Origin: Eumeta japonica
Taxonomy: Eukaryota; Arthropoda; Insecta; Lepidoptera; Psychidae
Direction of reading: 5' to 3'
NCBI GenBank assembly: GCA_005406025.1
Contig: BGZK01000087.1
Location: 743,894-807,893 of the forward strand
DNA: 64,000 nt
A program made the translations under genes and the position numbers. Numbering within the stretch: position 1 is the first letter of the stretch; each line of letters opens with the position of its first letter. The notes beneath the pieces are model-generated. The model was not told where the DNA came from. It saw only the letters and a list, made by a program, of their open reading frames with translations, and ran no database searches. Positions 21,993 to 34,640 of this stretch are shown here, piece by piece.

Positions 21993-23276
21993 CGAAGGGC
22001 GGCTGATAAGTCCGCGGCCCAAGGTACTTAGCGATGACTCATTATTTCACAACTATTACCACTAATTGCGACACTTCTTGTTAGTATAAATATAGCTTCC
22101 TTTCGTTATTAAAGTCATTAACAAATTATCTGTCGAAGCACAAACGTCATCATGTCAGCCAAATCGTCAAATCTCAGTAATATTGAACATCGCGCCGTAA
22201 TAAAGTACTTCGTAAAGAAAGGAAAAACGCCCAAAGAAATTTTTGAAGACATGGTATCAGTTCTTCAGGAATCTGCGCCTTCGTATACGATGGTCAAAAA
22301 AATGGGCTCGCTTATTTCAACAAGGACGAGAGAGCTGTGAAGATGATCCTCGCCCAGGGCGTCCTGTGACGGTAGTGACGGAGGAAAATGTTCGAAAAAT
22401 CGAAAAATTAGTACTGGCCGACCGAAGAATAAAATTATGGCAGATAGCTGAAGAGTTGCAGATTAGTAAAGAACGAGTTGGAGAAATTATACACGAGCAT
22501 ATGAATATGAGAAAATCAGTGCGCGTTGGGTACCAAAATGCTAACGCCGTTTGACAAGCAGCGGCGACTTCAGACAAGTAAGGATTTTTGAGTTAGTCGG
22601 GGATAATATAGACGAAATTTGCGACCGAATTGTAACCGTGGATGAAACCTGGTTCGTCAATACGATCCGGAATCTAAACAGGAGTCCATGCAATGGACGA
22701 AAAAAGGAGAAAGGCCGCCGAAGAAATTCAAGGTTCAAAAGTCGGCATCGAAGCTTATGGCGACAATTTTTTGGGATAGTGAAGGTGTTTTACTAATTGA
22801 TTACTTGCCAAAGGGGACTACTATGAATGGCCAATATTACGCGAATTTATTGGCTCAGGCACGAGAGGCAGTCGTACAGAAGCGACATGGGAAGTTATCG
22901 CGCGGAGTGCTGTTTTACAAGACAATGCATCTGTCCACACGGCGCGGGTTTCGAGGCAGGCCCTGAAGGACACGGGCTTCTCGGAAATTGACCACCCAGC
23001 CTACAGCCCAGATCTAGCTACCAGCGACTATTTCCTTTCCAATTTAAAATGGAGTTACGTGGTCGTAGATTTGTTGATGACAATCAAATGAAGATGGCTG
23101 TAGAAAGCCATTTTGACTGCAAAGAAAAGGAATATTTTTTGGGCGGTTTGAAGGCATTATACACCAGATGTGAAAAATGTATTTCAGAGGGAGACTATAT
23201 TGAAAAATAAAAATAAAATACTCGTACTTTTCTTTCATTTAATGCCTTAGGCCGCGGACTTATCAGCCGCCCCTCG
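21993..23276 (+). mobile_element. complete-length mariner element (1284 bp) with near-perfect TIRs
   Basis: Terminal inverted repeats of about 32 bp differ at only two positions: CGAAGGGCGGCTGATAAGTC... at 21993 and, inverted, CGAGGGGCGGCTGATAAGTC... ending at 23276. TA lies on both sides (21991-21992 and 23277-23278), the mariner target duplication. The length is that of a full mariner. The transposase inside is broken (see 22152-23210). It belongs to a different subfamily from the copies at 9180, 27398 and 33131. Confidence 0.93.
22152..23210 (+). pseudogene. mariner transposase, frameshifted
   Basis: Starts at ATG 22152 (MSAKSSNLSNIEHRAVIKYF) and ends at the TAA at 23208-23210 after EGDYIEK, about 350 codons, the usual mariner length. 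The helix-turn-helix region is followed by the linker DDPRPGRPVTV. The first catalytic Asp is in TVDETW (22641-22643), the second in QDNASVHTA (22921-22923) and the third in SDYF (23026-23028). The last two are 35 codons apart, giving the DD34D spacing. The reading frame must shift near 22300, 22530-22560, 22670 and 22905 and again towards the 3' end, so no functional enzyme is made although all three acidic codons survive. Confidence 0.9.
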
Positions 23277-23278
23277 TA

Positions 23279-23815
23279 TTTGTTCTTTGTTATGCAATAT
23301 TTTAACATGCTTTTATTAGCTTCACCTGTATGACTTTAATCCATTTTGAACGGTCAGATTTCATTTAAACTATGTAGATTTATCAAGGACTGATAACAAT
23401 ACAATAATTTCATATTTTGTAAAATAAAATTTTGAAAATTTTTTTCAAAAATAATTAATAATTTTGAAAAAAAAAATCGAAATTTTGAAATTACATAAAA
23501 AATAGTTAAATTTGAATATTTTAAAATAAATTTAGAATTTATGAAATTCTGTAAAATTTGAAAGTAAAAAATGTCACAACTAAATTGTAGAGCGCAACAT
23601 TAACTTAGTCGAGCGTTAAATTTTCCTCAGTTTTGAATACACCCAAACCAATATACATAATACAATAAAAACGTGCCGAGGGATGAAAGCAAGAGGGTGT
23701 GTCAAAATGTCATGGCGGTAGAGTCAACCTCACGTTAATGCAAAGTTCTACTGTAGATTATGCAGTTATTTATCCAGGTCCTCGCTTGTTAGCTGCCGAA
23801 CAGGCTTATGTAGCT
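23279..23815. other. very AT-rich intron
   Basis: Runs of A and T with repeated AATTTTGAAA-like words (23400-23570). No gene, no recognised repeat. Confidence 0.4.
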
Positions 23816-23819
23816 TAAG

Positions 23820-23988
23820 TCGTAAAAGGTGACTAATTTTTGCTACTCTGAATTGGCTGCGAATGATATAATGCGCAGGTACTACGCTCCCCGATCCTTC
23901 CTTCTTCTCCGCCGCGTTCCTATTTTACGCCGTTGCGACGCTTTCGTGACTAACTTCACAACGGTAAAGTTTCTTGCATTATACTGTA
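23820..23988 (+). repeat. MITE copy 1 (TACAG...GCGACGCTTTCGTGACTAAC family)
   Basis: Shares with 51560-51726 and 62636-62795 the words GCGAATGAT.TAATGCGCAGG, CCTTCCTTCTTCTCC, GCGACGCTTTCGTGACTAAC and a 3' end running to ACTGTA. The 5' terminal repeat is decayed here. The 68-codon frame across it is not a gene. Confidence 0.75.
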
Positions 23989-24099
23989 ATAGTGATGCGT
24001 TAGATCAAATGCAAAGGTTACTTAGACATGAATGATATAAACTTAAATTCATTGCCACGCGTAAGATATTCTAAAGTCAAGGCTCTTGGTTATACCATT

Positions 24100-24150
24100 A
24101 TATATGTATTATATATACTATATATGTATTATATAGACATATAGTTTATG
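24100..24150. repeat. AT-rich tandem-like tract
   Basis: ATATATGTATTATATA is repeated about twice with small changes. Confidence 0.5.
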
Positions 24151-24946
24151 AAAACTAAAAAACACGCTTTAGTGATAAATCGAACTAAAAAGTGAAGAAT
24201 AATTCTTGATATAGGAATAAAATAATGAACGAAAAATATTAGTATTATTGTGGAAATAGCATGGGGTGTAAATCAGTTCTCGAAAATATTCGATCGGTAC
24301 AATTAGTCTAAAATGCTACGAAAGATATGGCACAAAGCGCCCCCAAAAAAACTTTCCTCTCTTATTACGATTATATATATTCGATTGTCAAACTAGGCAA
24401 TACCGAAATTATTTCAGTTGTTATTTTTTTCGGTATCGTGTAAACATTAACGCCACGACATACTATTGTCACATATGTAAATTTATCGGGTTACTTGGAC
24501 TAAAAGAAACACAAAAGGAATCTTGAATGACATTAATAAATTTAAATTTAACATTGCGAAACAAATACTTACAAAGCGATTTTCCCAAAATAATCATTTA
24601 CAAACAAAAGTACATTTTTTACATAAATTATACAGCATAGGTTACGGATAAATAGTTTTATGCGTAACCCATGCTATGGCACTAGGTAGTAAGCTTGAAT
24701 GTATAAACACGGCCACTAATACCATGACGTTTTAAACTCACGGTAATAAAGCTACTTTTTTGGTTAAGCTCCATCCATCAAATTCCCCAAGCTAATTACG
24801 CTTAACGGAAAATCAAAGAACATTCATACATTGAATACATGTGAGAAATCGAAGTGAATAGAGGCCTACCGTCCACGGGAGGCGTCGTTGCAAAGACGCT
24901 TCCGAACACGTCACGCAACTCGCAGTCCGGCGTACTGAGGTATGTC

Positions 24947-24965
24947 TGTGTGTGTGTGTGTGTGT
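24947..24965. repeat. (TG)n microsatellite
   Basis: About nine and a half TG units at the edge of the Harbinger-like relic. Confidence 0.85.
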
Positions 24966-24983
24966 CCGTCTCATTTGTAACAA

Positions 24984-25330
24984 TGGCGTTCAACGATGAA
25001 GACGTTATTTTGGCCTACTTTCGAAAGCGTCAATTATATGGGACGCATCCATACACAGACAGAAATATGAATTGTGGATTGTTCGAAGCTGCAAGAGAAT
25101 TATCCAGACGATGATTTGAAATTTATTACGTTCATTTTATGGAATGAATAAAACCACGTTCCAGACATAGCTACAAGTAAAGAGAAAATTGCTAAATTCG
25201 CAGCAGTCCCCGCCATTTTTCGTACAAATAAACATGTAACAGCTTCACTCGGTGTAACCCGGCGTACGGTATGCGAGAAGCAAGATATCGTGAAGCATGC
25301 ATTCAGCTACGCGTAGCCCCCCTACACATT
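24984..25330 (+). pseudogene. PIF/Harbinger-like transposase N-terminal relic
   Basis: A frame from ATG 24984 reads MAFNDEDVILAYFRKRQLYG, then THPYTDRN and CGLFEAARELS, and stops at 25112. Other frames continue with DDLKF and KTTFQ-like segments. The order (basic Y-G-x-HP, then GLF...ELR/ELS, then F.Y...M...TF) resembles the start of Harbinger transposases, in which a W/Y-x-HP motif precedes a 'LRxDxxxFxxYFRM' block. Stops and shifts make it a relic; no terminal repeats were identified. Assignment is tentative. Confidence 0.4.
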
Positions 25331-27395
25331 GGCATTTTTTAACGGCGCCGCTGCTGTGTGTAGCGACTTGTTAGTAAAAACCTATATTTTCACACATCGG
25401 CGATTTTTAAATCAGCAAGCGCCGATAAAGGACGCTAATAAGGGTTGCCGCTGCGTCGACACAGTTTGGTAGTTTTGTACGTAAACAACAAGAAAGCGTA
25501 CAATGAGCCTTACGAATAAATTGACCCTGCAGGCCACCCCTTAAACTCCGGGAAACACTGGAACATATGTTATATGTGTGTTTATAAATGTCTATACGTT
25601 TATAGGCGATCTCAAACTCGACGAGATGAATTACAATTGGTCATATCATTTTGTACAAGTTTTCGTGCTGAATCTCATTTTTGTTCCCCGGTAGAATTTT
25701 CGTTTATGAGAAAACAAATAATTTGTGACAAAAAAGTGGTACATGTATCTTAGAAAAAGAATGACTTTTTACTTCGTAACGAAAGAAGCAAAGTTATTTA
25801 GATTTACTGATACTTGTGCTAAATATTACTCTATTTTAAAATATAATTAACTAAGCTTGAGCTTAAATTAATTATTGTTGACAAACATATAACAGTGTTT
25901 AAACCTAACAAGAATAAAATATGACAGAATTCCAAAAATCAAACCGACTATAATTTAATAGATAATTAAAATAACACTTTTTTTTGAAAATTTATCGTCA
26001 ACAATGGCTCTGAGACAGGAATGAATTGATTTTGATTCTGTTTACGGAATCCTACGCAGGTTTTTTTATGAATGAATCTAATCATTACATTTTGGTATCG
26101 AACGATACAGTCGATTAAAAATTATTAATTTTTTTAATTTTATTTTTGACTTCGGTAGATATTTACTAGTCCAAATCCATTCATTTGTCAAGAAATGTCA
26201 AATGCATACATGCCACAAACTGCATTCCGATCGGTCATCCGTTCAAAATCTCAGCAGAAATTTAAACGCTCCCAACGAAACAATAGGAATTGATCTGAAT
26301 AACATTGAAGACCGTAAAAGAGACAACGATAACTAGACAATAACAAGAAAAAAACAAATTTCTTTACGTTACCAAATGACGATTGTTTTCAAAACGACAC
26401 CCATACGAGTAGCCAGCATCATTCAAATGTTAATAGTTACCTGAATGTTGTACCTCACCGGTTTTGAACCCTATAATAATAAGCCAAAGAGTACGTAAGC
26501 GATGGTGGGTTTATGATCGGAAGTTTGCTTTGAAACCGGAAAGAAGCGAGATCGACGCCTGACCATGGGCGAATGACCGATGAGTTTACAATTCAAAGTC
26601 AAATTTAACCACTTACTTCTCCGACGAATAGTAAGTCTCCACAAGTCTCCACTTACTTCTTCTACGACGAAAGCGCTCCACCCCAGGCTAGGGTGGAGCG
26701 CTTAACTTACAAATCCTTAAGTTAACATTATTGGAGTTCTTACAGAGACTGGGCGACAATAATTTGACGTGCAATGAGCACATACATACATAAATTAAAT
26801 ATGTTACGAATTCAATTATTTGAGTAACGAATAAATAAATTAAAACGTAATAAGAGGTTCAAAATTGTTTTGTTGTGAACTGTGATATGTCAAAATTGAA
26901 TTCTAGTATCTACGGCACGCTATTGAGTGCGCGACTGTCACCACCGCCACCTGAACGACTTTTAATATTCCGCTAAGAGAGTTAAACAATTATTCCAGAA
27001 GTTATTGTTTTCAGTCGAATTTGCGGAACTCGATTGTGTCACAATGTACTATGTATAATGTAATGGTATGTAACTTTTAAAGAATTAACCGATTATTAAC
27101 GTTTCAGGTCATGCGAAATCATTTCTCGAGCGGCAGAATCAGTCCAAACACATTCATCGCTTCACTGGTTTCGAAGTGAATCAAAAAGTTCTCACCGATC
27201 TATCCTAAAAAAATCTAATCGACTCTAACATTTCGCAAACTGCGTCGATTGGCGTAAAAGAAATCGTTATCGAAAGACAAAAATAAACTGTTTCATTTTT
27301 TTTAATTCAAAGTTAAAATGAGACGCGGTATCATCTGACAAAATTAGTAAAAAATACTAGTCTTGAAAATAGCGTGAATTTAACGTGAAACTAAC
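25331..27395. other. intronic stretch, mostly without recognised features
   Basis: AT-rich. It contains a GC hairpin at 26671-26703 flanked by two near-copies of CCACTTACTTCT (about 26610 and 26648). No supported coding frame. Confidence 0.4.
26671..26703. repeat. perfect 13-bp hairpin AAGCGCTCCACCC
   Basis: AAGCGCTCCACCC at 26671-26683, a 7-nt loop, and the exact reverse complement at 26691-26703. GC-rich stem in AT-rich intron; origin unknown. Confidence 0.75.
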
Positions 27396-27397
27396 TA

Positions 27398-28567
27398 TTA
27401 GATCGGGGAAAAAGTTTTTTCGTATTTCAGAAGTAAAAAGTCATAGTCAACTCTTTGGTTGTCCTGTTTTATCTGGCTAGTTTTGACATCATTAAATAAA
27501 TGACATTTAAAAAAACAATAAAAAATAAAAAGTAACTGTCCACCAAAATGAAAGAATCTAACGTAGAAATTCTATACATTTTGAAGTTTTATTACAAAAA
27601 AGGGAAAAATGCTACACAAGCCGTCTAAGAAACTTGTGACGTTTATGGACATAATGCAGTGATAAGAGTAGCTAGAACTAGCTCGTTCAAGCGTTTTCAA
27701 TATGGTAATTTTGATGTCAAAATGAACCTCGTTCTGGTCGACCTGTTATGGATAAGGTCGAGATCAATTTAAAAAATAGTAGAGTAAGATCGGTATATTA
27801 GATCTTATTACATACCTGAAGATGTGAGGATTGACCACAAAATAGTTTGACCCATTTGAAAAAAGCTAGATATACAAAAAAGTTGGATATTTGGGTCCCA
27901 CATGAGCTCACTGAAAGAAATCTAATGAATCGTGTACTCATTTGCGATTCTCTATTGAAACATATTGAAACCGAATCGTTTTTGGAAAAATTTGAAGGAA
28001 TGAAAAATGGATTATTTACGGCATGAACGTGCGAAAAATATCATGGTTAAAAAGTAAGCAAGCTCTACAGATTATATCCAAACTCGGGTTAATTCGCAAT
28101 AAGTCGATGCAATGTGTATAGTGGGATTGAATGGGCATTATTCATTATGAGCTGTTACCGCCGGGCAAAACCATGAATTCTGATCTCTACTGTCAACAGC
28201 TGATGAGATTCGACCAAGAAGTAGAGAAAAGACGGTCGGAAACGCCAGACCACACACATCTTTAGCCACTCAGCAAATATTGAGATAGTTTGTTTGGGAA
28301 GTGTTAATGCATCCATCATATAGTCCCTGACCTTGCGCCCTCAGATTGTCACCTCTTCTGGTTTCTTCAGAATGCTTTAAGTAATGTTAGTTTAATATCG
28401 AGAGATGATTGTCAAAACTACTTGTTGCATTTTTTCAATCAGAAGTTCCAAAATTTCTACAGTAATGGGATTATGTCACTATCTATAAAATAGTTGAAGT
28501 AGTCAAAAGTAGTTGAAGAAAATGACGTATATCTATATACACACATATATACTTTTCCCCATTCATA
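27398..28567 (+). mobile_element. decayed mariner element (copy B)
   Basis: The 5' terminal repeat TTAGATCGGGGAAAAAGTTT starts at 27398 after TA. The transposase begins at ATG 27548 with MKESNVEILYILKFYYKKGK and is soon interrupted. Recognisable later pieces are RVARTSSFKRF, VPHELTERNLMNRVLICDS (27893 on), a GIIHYELLPPGK-like segment (28133 on) and a degraded HTS..TQQ region (28250 on). The 3' terminal repeat is poor (CTTTTCCCCATTCA near 28553-28565), so the right boundary is approximate. Same subfamily as copies A and C. Confidence 0.8.
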
Positions 28568-28925
28568 TAATTCTTAGATTTTTTTGTTAATTATTTGGTG
28601 TTGCAAACATCGTATCAATTAAACATTACTAACAAAAATAAAATGTTGAATTAATTTTGGACTGCAATATCAATTTCACAAACAATCGATCTAAAATTTT
28701 GGATATTTCAAAATTAAATTGCACGAGAGATAATCATAACAAATTAATTGAATAAGGCATATCTTTCCGAACAAATCATATGTTATTTACATTTTAATAT
28801 TAACAATAATGAGAGATCTTTTTCCCGCAATGATAATATGCGACAAATATTTAAAAAACATGCAACATTCGGATCGAGTTTATAATAAACAATACTTCCA
28901 CGACTCAATTCATTACAAACACAAG
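28568..28925. other. AT-rich spacer
   Basis: Nothing recognisable. Confidence 0.4.
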
Positions 28926-29190
28926 GCATGAAACAATGTCGTTAATTTGATCGACACCCGGGCGAGCCCATATCGGCGAAATTAGCCGACGGGTCGGGAC
29001 ACTTGACGTATTTTTTTATCGAGCCGCGGGTTCACTGCGCCGTGAATATGCAGCGGCGACAAAGAGATCGGCTTTCCGGTTAACGACCCAGAAAGAAATA
29101 CCGGCTAAGGATCGCTGTTATGGCCTATAACAACCCGGCGGAGTGTCATAACAAATACCGTCTTTATTTGTCTTCGCCGTTTATAACCTT
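28926..29190. promoter_or_regulatory. GC-rich conserved-element-like block
   Basis: About 260 bp, CpG-rich, with interspersed motifs such as ATTTGATCGACACCCGGGCG, TTATGGCC (posterior-Hox/Caudal-like), GTCATAACAAAT and CTTTATTTGTC. No coding signal. Candidate enhancer within the sbb intron. Confidence 0.35.
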
Positions 29191-30225
29191 GCGCGTGATG
29201 AGGTATTTAACAGTTGACTTTGTTGTCTTCACTTCGATGAACGCACCATATATGTAATTATATAATTAAGAGAATAGGGAATTCTTTGTCCCCGGCATAT
29301 GGTATATAGACATGCTGGAGATATGAAGTTTTGCGGTTAAATTTTATCTTCGGAAGGTCTCGACTTGAGTTTACTGAAGTGAACTTCTTTATCAGTATGG
29401 GAGATTTTATGTAATGTAACGTTTTTCTGTTACGCATATTTATTCAATGTTATTAAATGTCATCATTGGCATAAACATAATTGTTACATAAGGCCACCTG
29501 TCACATATACTTTCTGTCAACACCCTAGATCTATTTACAGTTTGTATATATTACATTTTCCTATTATCTAAGTTGAAACCTTTTCAACCGACATACATGA
29601 ACTATATATCACATTCTTTCATTGAGTGACTCGATTTTATATGTAGCGTTCGATAATTTTCCTACATTCTATATGGCCCTTTATAACATCGCATTAATTG
29701 AAATTTTTACCTATCACCCTTCTAGGTACATATACCATTACCAAGTTCTCCTACATGAAACTCTGAACATTTCTATTTCTGAAACTCAGTAGTGACGTAA
29801 AAATATAACAAATTAATTAGTGCGAAAAAAATTTTATAAAAGTTATTTGTATCCATGTCTATGATAATAAAACCTTTTGCATAAACTTTATCTAATTTAG
29901 CTTTATTCAACCAATTTCTGTGAACTTGTAAATAGTAAATCATTTTTCGAAAAATGATGTCATAAAGAAGTTTCACTTCTTACGTGTGTACACTAATACA
30001 CACACACTTTTTTTTAAATGTTTTTCGACGATAGTTAATTTTAATCTTTCGTGAAATCTCGGTGCGGCTAGTTCTCGCTCTAGACGGGTTTTTGTGCACA
30101 TCTTGATATTTTTACTTTCCACAAAAATTTATAAAACTAATCGCCAACTCGAAACATAAATAGAAACGTGTATTCATCTCTTAATAGCTTATTGTCACAA
30201 ATACAACGTATTCTTTTGATTTATT
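29191..30225. other. AT-rich intron, no gene seen
   Basis: No supported frames. A short (AC)n tract lies near 29997-30006. Confidence 0.4.
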
Positions 30226-30560
30226 TTCTAACGGAACCCCGAAAAAAGGGCTACGACCAGCTAAGTAAGCGCACCCACCAGGTGAGCAGAATCGAGCCGA
30301 GGAGGGCGCCGCGTCGGCGGGGGTCGGCCCCACTCGGCACCGGCGCGTAATTAACTTTGTAAAATTGGATTTGATAGCTCGAGTCAAAGCACTTCGGATA
30401 TTGGTTCGAGGCGAACCCGCGATGGGGGGCGGGGCGGGGGCGATGATTATTATCCTATGTTTTTAACGAAAACTCAGATATGCCTATCGGCCGACCTAGT
30501 TCCCGTCGGTCGGCGTGCTTATTGAATGCGGATTAAATATTATCATTGGCGCGGCGTCGG
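30226..30560. promoter_or_regulatory. GC-rich island
   Basis: CpG-rich patch with GGAGGGCGCCGCG (near 30301, shared with 15143), GGGGGGCGGGGCGGGGGCG and CGACCTAGTTCCCGTCGGTC. No coding support. Confidence 0.3.
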
Positions 30561-31255
30561 TGGAGATGCGCGTCTTGAATTATTAATAATTTTTAACAAG
30601 TACATCGAAGAAGGAAAAAACAAAGCAAAATATACGAACACAGAAAAACACACACGACTAACCTCGAGAATGTGTAAGAAGAAGCGAGAAAAATGCGCGC
30701 TATTAAATTCAATACGATATATTATTCGGTGCAGGCTATCGTAAGTTGGCGCTCGTGCTGAAGCGTGTCAGTGAACACTAACATTTTCATAGTATTTGAA
30801 AATGTAGTATTAAATATGTGAAGTGAATGAAATTAACATCCGAATCTGAATTCTCTCAATAATTATACACAACGAGGTCAGATGTTACACATCATTGGCC
30901 ACAACAGTAAGATTCGTCTAGAAAAACAAAACGTAAGGTACTAATTATAAAGACAACATTATAAAATGCAATACTATGAAAGTGAAGCCAAGAGTCTAGT
31001 CAATTAGTGGCAGTTGACTATTAGATTATTTCTAAGTAAAACTGGAAAAAAATATATAAATCAAATGAGACCGATTTTGAGTAACATCGACCACCATTAA
31101 TACAAAAAAAAATCAGTGATTATTGAGTAATGGCGCTGACAATGAACGAAACCATAAAGGTTACATTAACACGGCGAGTCATTTTTTTTTTCTGAACAAA
31201 ATCGCTTTACCAAAAAAAAGATTTTTATTTTAAATAAAATCAACACTCATACAGG
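30561..31255. other. AT-rich intron, no gene seen
   Basis: No supported coding frame or repeat family. Confidence 0.4.
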
Positions 31256-31500
31256 ATACGTAACACGCAATAGTGCTTCGATGGCGACCAGGCTCCCATG
31301 ATATTACAACGAGCATTATCAGCGGTCCATTGTCCGTTCGAAGGGGCCATATCAAAACAGTTATCGGAATGGGCCCGTACTCGTCGGCGATCGGGCCTTT
31401 ATTACGAGATCCCATTTGCCGGACAAAGGCGCCGCCGCCGCCGCCGGCCGACGCCAATAAAATGATGCAGTTGCCGACAAACTTATGAACGCTGGGTAAA
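31256..31500. promoter_or_regulatory. GC-rich element open on both strands
   Basis: About 240 bp open on both strands (71 codons plus, 93 codons minus), with GGGCCCGTAC...GATCGGGCC, a (GCC)n run near 31430 and CAATAAAATGATGCAG. Translations are not recognisable. Reads as a non-coding conserved-type element. Confidence 0.3.
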
Positions 31501-33128
31501 TGTATTTTCAATTTGACTTTAGTTTCAGCTGATCATTTCACATCCAATCTTTAAGCATCTTCATTTTATTAAAGTATTGTTAGGTTATATATACATTCCT
31601 TGTAATGCGTGACGTATTTCTTTCTATTAATAAATCCCGAACGGTACACAAATACCAAATTCGCGATACACAAATAGATGTTGCAGCAAACCGCAAAAAA
31701 TACCAATTACCAGTTATCAGTATAAATTTATCGAGAAATTATATTTTCATTCGTATCTTTCCATTTTATTAGGAGAGAAAATAATATTTTACCGTTGTAT
31801 TTATAGGTAATACAAAAAAAAGTGCTCAAAGAACTGCGCACCGAACAAATTCTTCACGGTGGGTAGTGAAACTCCTCTCGGAGCGCGTAATCGCCCCCGC
31901 CCCGCGCCCGACGGCGATTAATTAAAAACAAACTTCCGCCCCCCCCTCCCCGCTTCTAATTAAAACACGGACTGAAACCTAACTGAAGTTTCAATTACAA
32001 TTTCGAAGGGAGGATGTGTTTCGAGTGTCATTTTAATGCCCCAAATGGAATTGGAGGGTACGTTTTGATTATTAATTTTTACATTTGGAAGGAAAACACC
32101 CGTTTTTATTCAGTTTTGTATGCATTTATATAGATAAAAATATAAGTGACAAATCGAAATATTAAATTTTACGTATTTGTGTAAAACAGATATTGTATTT
32201 TAAAATGATAATGAAAGGATAAAAAAAACTATCAAAATTTAAACTAACCAAAGCATATCTAATCATTTACAAATACTTAATTTTGAAAATCGGAAAAATG
32301 GAAGTAATTTCGTACGATTACTGTCGGAAACTCCCAAAATATTTTTTTGAAATTAGGTATAGGCCTTTTTGAAATTTTAACAAAGAACTATGGATTCACG
32401 CGCAAGACGCAATAATTTCCTTATACAATTAAATCTTATATCGATTAACTTCTCTCTGACCAAAAGGTCTAGGCAGACATATACATGTCATAGATAAGAT
32501 CGAAATAGATTCGCATGAGCGTTGTATCGGTTGTGTTCAAATGCAAAAAATATATAATTAAGGCCCTTGGTTTTGTGTTCATTAGATGAAAGTTGTAATA
32601 ATTATTCTACTAATCTCAGTACAATTAGTAGAATATTAAATTGTCGATCATATTAAGTGGTAAAAGAATAATTCTTAGGTGGATTCAAAGTATATATTTC
32701 ATCAGCAACATATATAATCTCATTTAGCTATCCGTGTTTAAATCCTTTCTGGTTCTACTTGTATTGTTTTTTGGCATTCAACTCATGTAAATACATCGAT
32801 GGAGTCACAACGTATTTCCCAGCAATGTATGCAGACGAAACAGTTCTCCATTGATACGATCTTGACGTACCTTTTTTGCTTCGCCGGCATTCATTGATGG
32901 TTTCACGCCAACACGACAGTTATGGATGTTTAAAATTTGGTATTTTAATGTGCGATTCGGTCTGGATAAAATGTTTTAGTTTCATTCTCAACCGTTTCAA
33001 TATAATTCACGCTTGCAATTTACTAATAACACTAAGAAACTTTGTGACATTATAATTTCCCTTTGGACATACGTGTTGAGATAACGGCCGAGTATTTGTC
33101 ACCCTGCCTTTTTCCCGTGCTTATTAAA
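31501..33128. other. intron with a small GC patch at 31855-31960
   Basis: Mostly AT-rich. The patch near 31855-31960 is CG-rich (CCCCCGCCCCGCGCCCG). No gene. Confidence 0.4.
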
Positions 33129-33130
33129 TA

Positions 33131-34354
33131 CAAGGTCGGGAAAAAGGTTTTTCATATTTTAAATACAAATTCAAGACATTTTTTCATAATAAATTATTTA
33201 TATTTCTTCATAATAATATATATTTCTTCTTCAACAACTTGTTCGCATTTTATAGGTAGTGTCATAATCCCACTCCTGTAGAAATTTTGAGACTTCTGAT
33301 CAAAAAATGCGACAAGTAGTTTTGACAATCGTCTCTTGATGTAAACCTAAAACTACCTAAATCATTCTGAAGAAACGGAAACCGGTGAGAATCTGAGAGT
33401 ACAAGATTAGAGGTACATGGTGGATGCATTAACACTATCCAATCAACCTCAATATTTGCTGAGTGGCGAAAGATGTGTGTGGTCTGACGTTATCAAAACC
33501 ACACCCTTTCTTTTGATCAATTCCGGCAGTTTCTTTTCTACTTCTTACAACTTACCTGTTGGCAACAGTGATCCTAGTTGATGGTTACGCCCGGAGGTAA
33601 AAGCTCATTATGAATAAAGCCCTTCCAATTCCACCATATACATAGCATTAACTAATTATGAGTTAATCGGGTTTCGCTATGGTCTGTGGAGCTTCCTTGG
33701 CTTTTGACCATGAACTTTTTCACAAGTTCTTGTCGTAGATAATCCTTTTTTATCACCAGTCTTTTCAAAAACGATTCGGTTCATTACGTTTCAATAAAGA
33801 ATTACATATAAGTACACGATTCGTTGGATTTCATTCAGTGAGCTCGTGTAGGACCCAAATATCGAGATTTTTTATATATCCAGTTTTTGCTAATGGAATA
33901 AACTGTTTCGTTGTCAATCCACAGTTCTTCAATTTTATGGTGAGAATTAATGCCGATCTTGCTCGACTTTTTGCAAAATGGCATCGACTTTATCCGTAAC
34001 GGGTCGACTAAAGCGAGGTTCATCTTTGATATCAAAATTACCGGACTGAAAACGCTTGAACCGGCTTGTTCTAGCTACTCTTACCGAAACTTTCTGAAAC
34101 GTCATAAATTTTTTGCGGTTCCCTTTTTTGTAATAAAACTTCAAAATGTATCGAATTTCTACGTTAGATGCACTCATTTTGGTAGATAGAAAAACTATAG
34201 AAAAATGGCGGGAGACCGTTTTTTACTTTTTGTTTCTCTTTTTTTTAAACTTCATCCACTTGGTATCGAAACTAGCAAAATACAAACAGCACAACCAAAG
34301 AGATTTTACTGCAACTTACTTATAAAATACGAAAAAACCTTTTCCTCAATCTAA
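33131..34354 (-). mobile_element. decayed mariner element (copy C), both TIRs present
   Basis: Bounded by related terminal repeats (TTAGATTGAGGAAAAGG read inwards from 34354, and CAAGGTCGGGAAAAAGG from 33131) with TA on both outer sides; 1224 bp. The minus-strand transposase starts at ATG 34177 with MSASNVEIRYILKFYYKKGN, followed by RVARTSRFKRFQSGNFDIKD and EPRFSRPVTDKVDAILQKVE. Stops and shifts follow, with degraded HE.TE.N and PPGVTIN-type segments towards 33600. Same subfamily as copies A and B. Confidence 0.88.
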
Positions 34355-34640
34355 TAGTTATAATAGTAGATTTGCTACCAAAACTCTACTTTCGACATCT
34401 TTTACGAAATCCTATGTTTTTCGACAGCTTTCGTTCTCTTTATAGGATGCATAATTTCGCCCATGCTAATTTTATTTTCATCGTAGTACAAATATTGATA
34501 TACTGTTGCTTGTGAATATTTTTTCCCGATAAAAAGCAACGAATGCTTTTTATCATCAGTCCTGATTTATAATCCGAAAATCCTAAGTTATACACGTGAT
34601 GCAAACAGAAAACGAGTGAAAACGATTGTATAGCGCTTTT

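Noticed and set aside
33550..33575. CCAACAG|GTAAGTTG on the sbb strand
   Set aside because: Lies inside decayed mariner copy C and has no pyrimidine tract.
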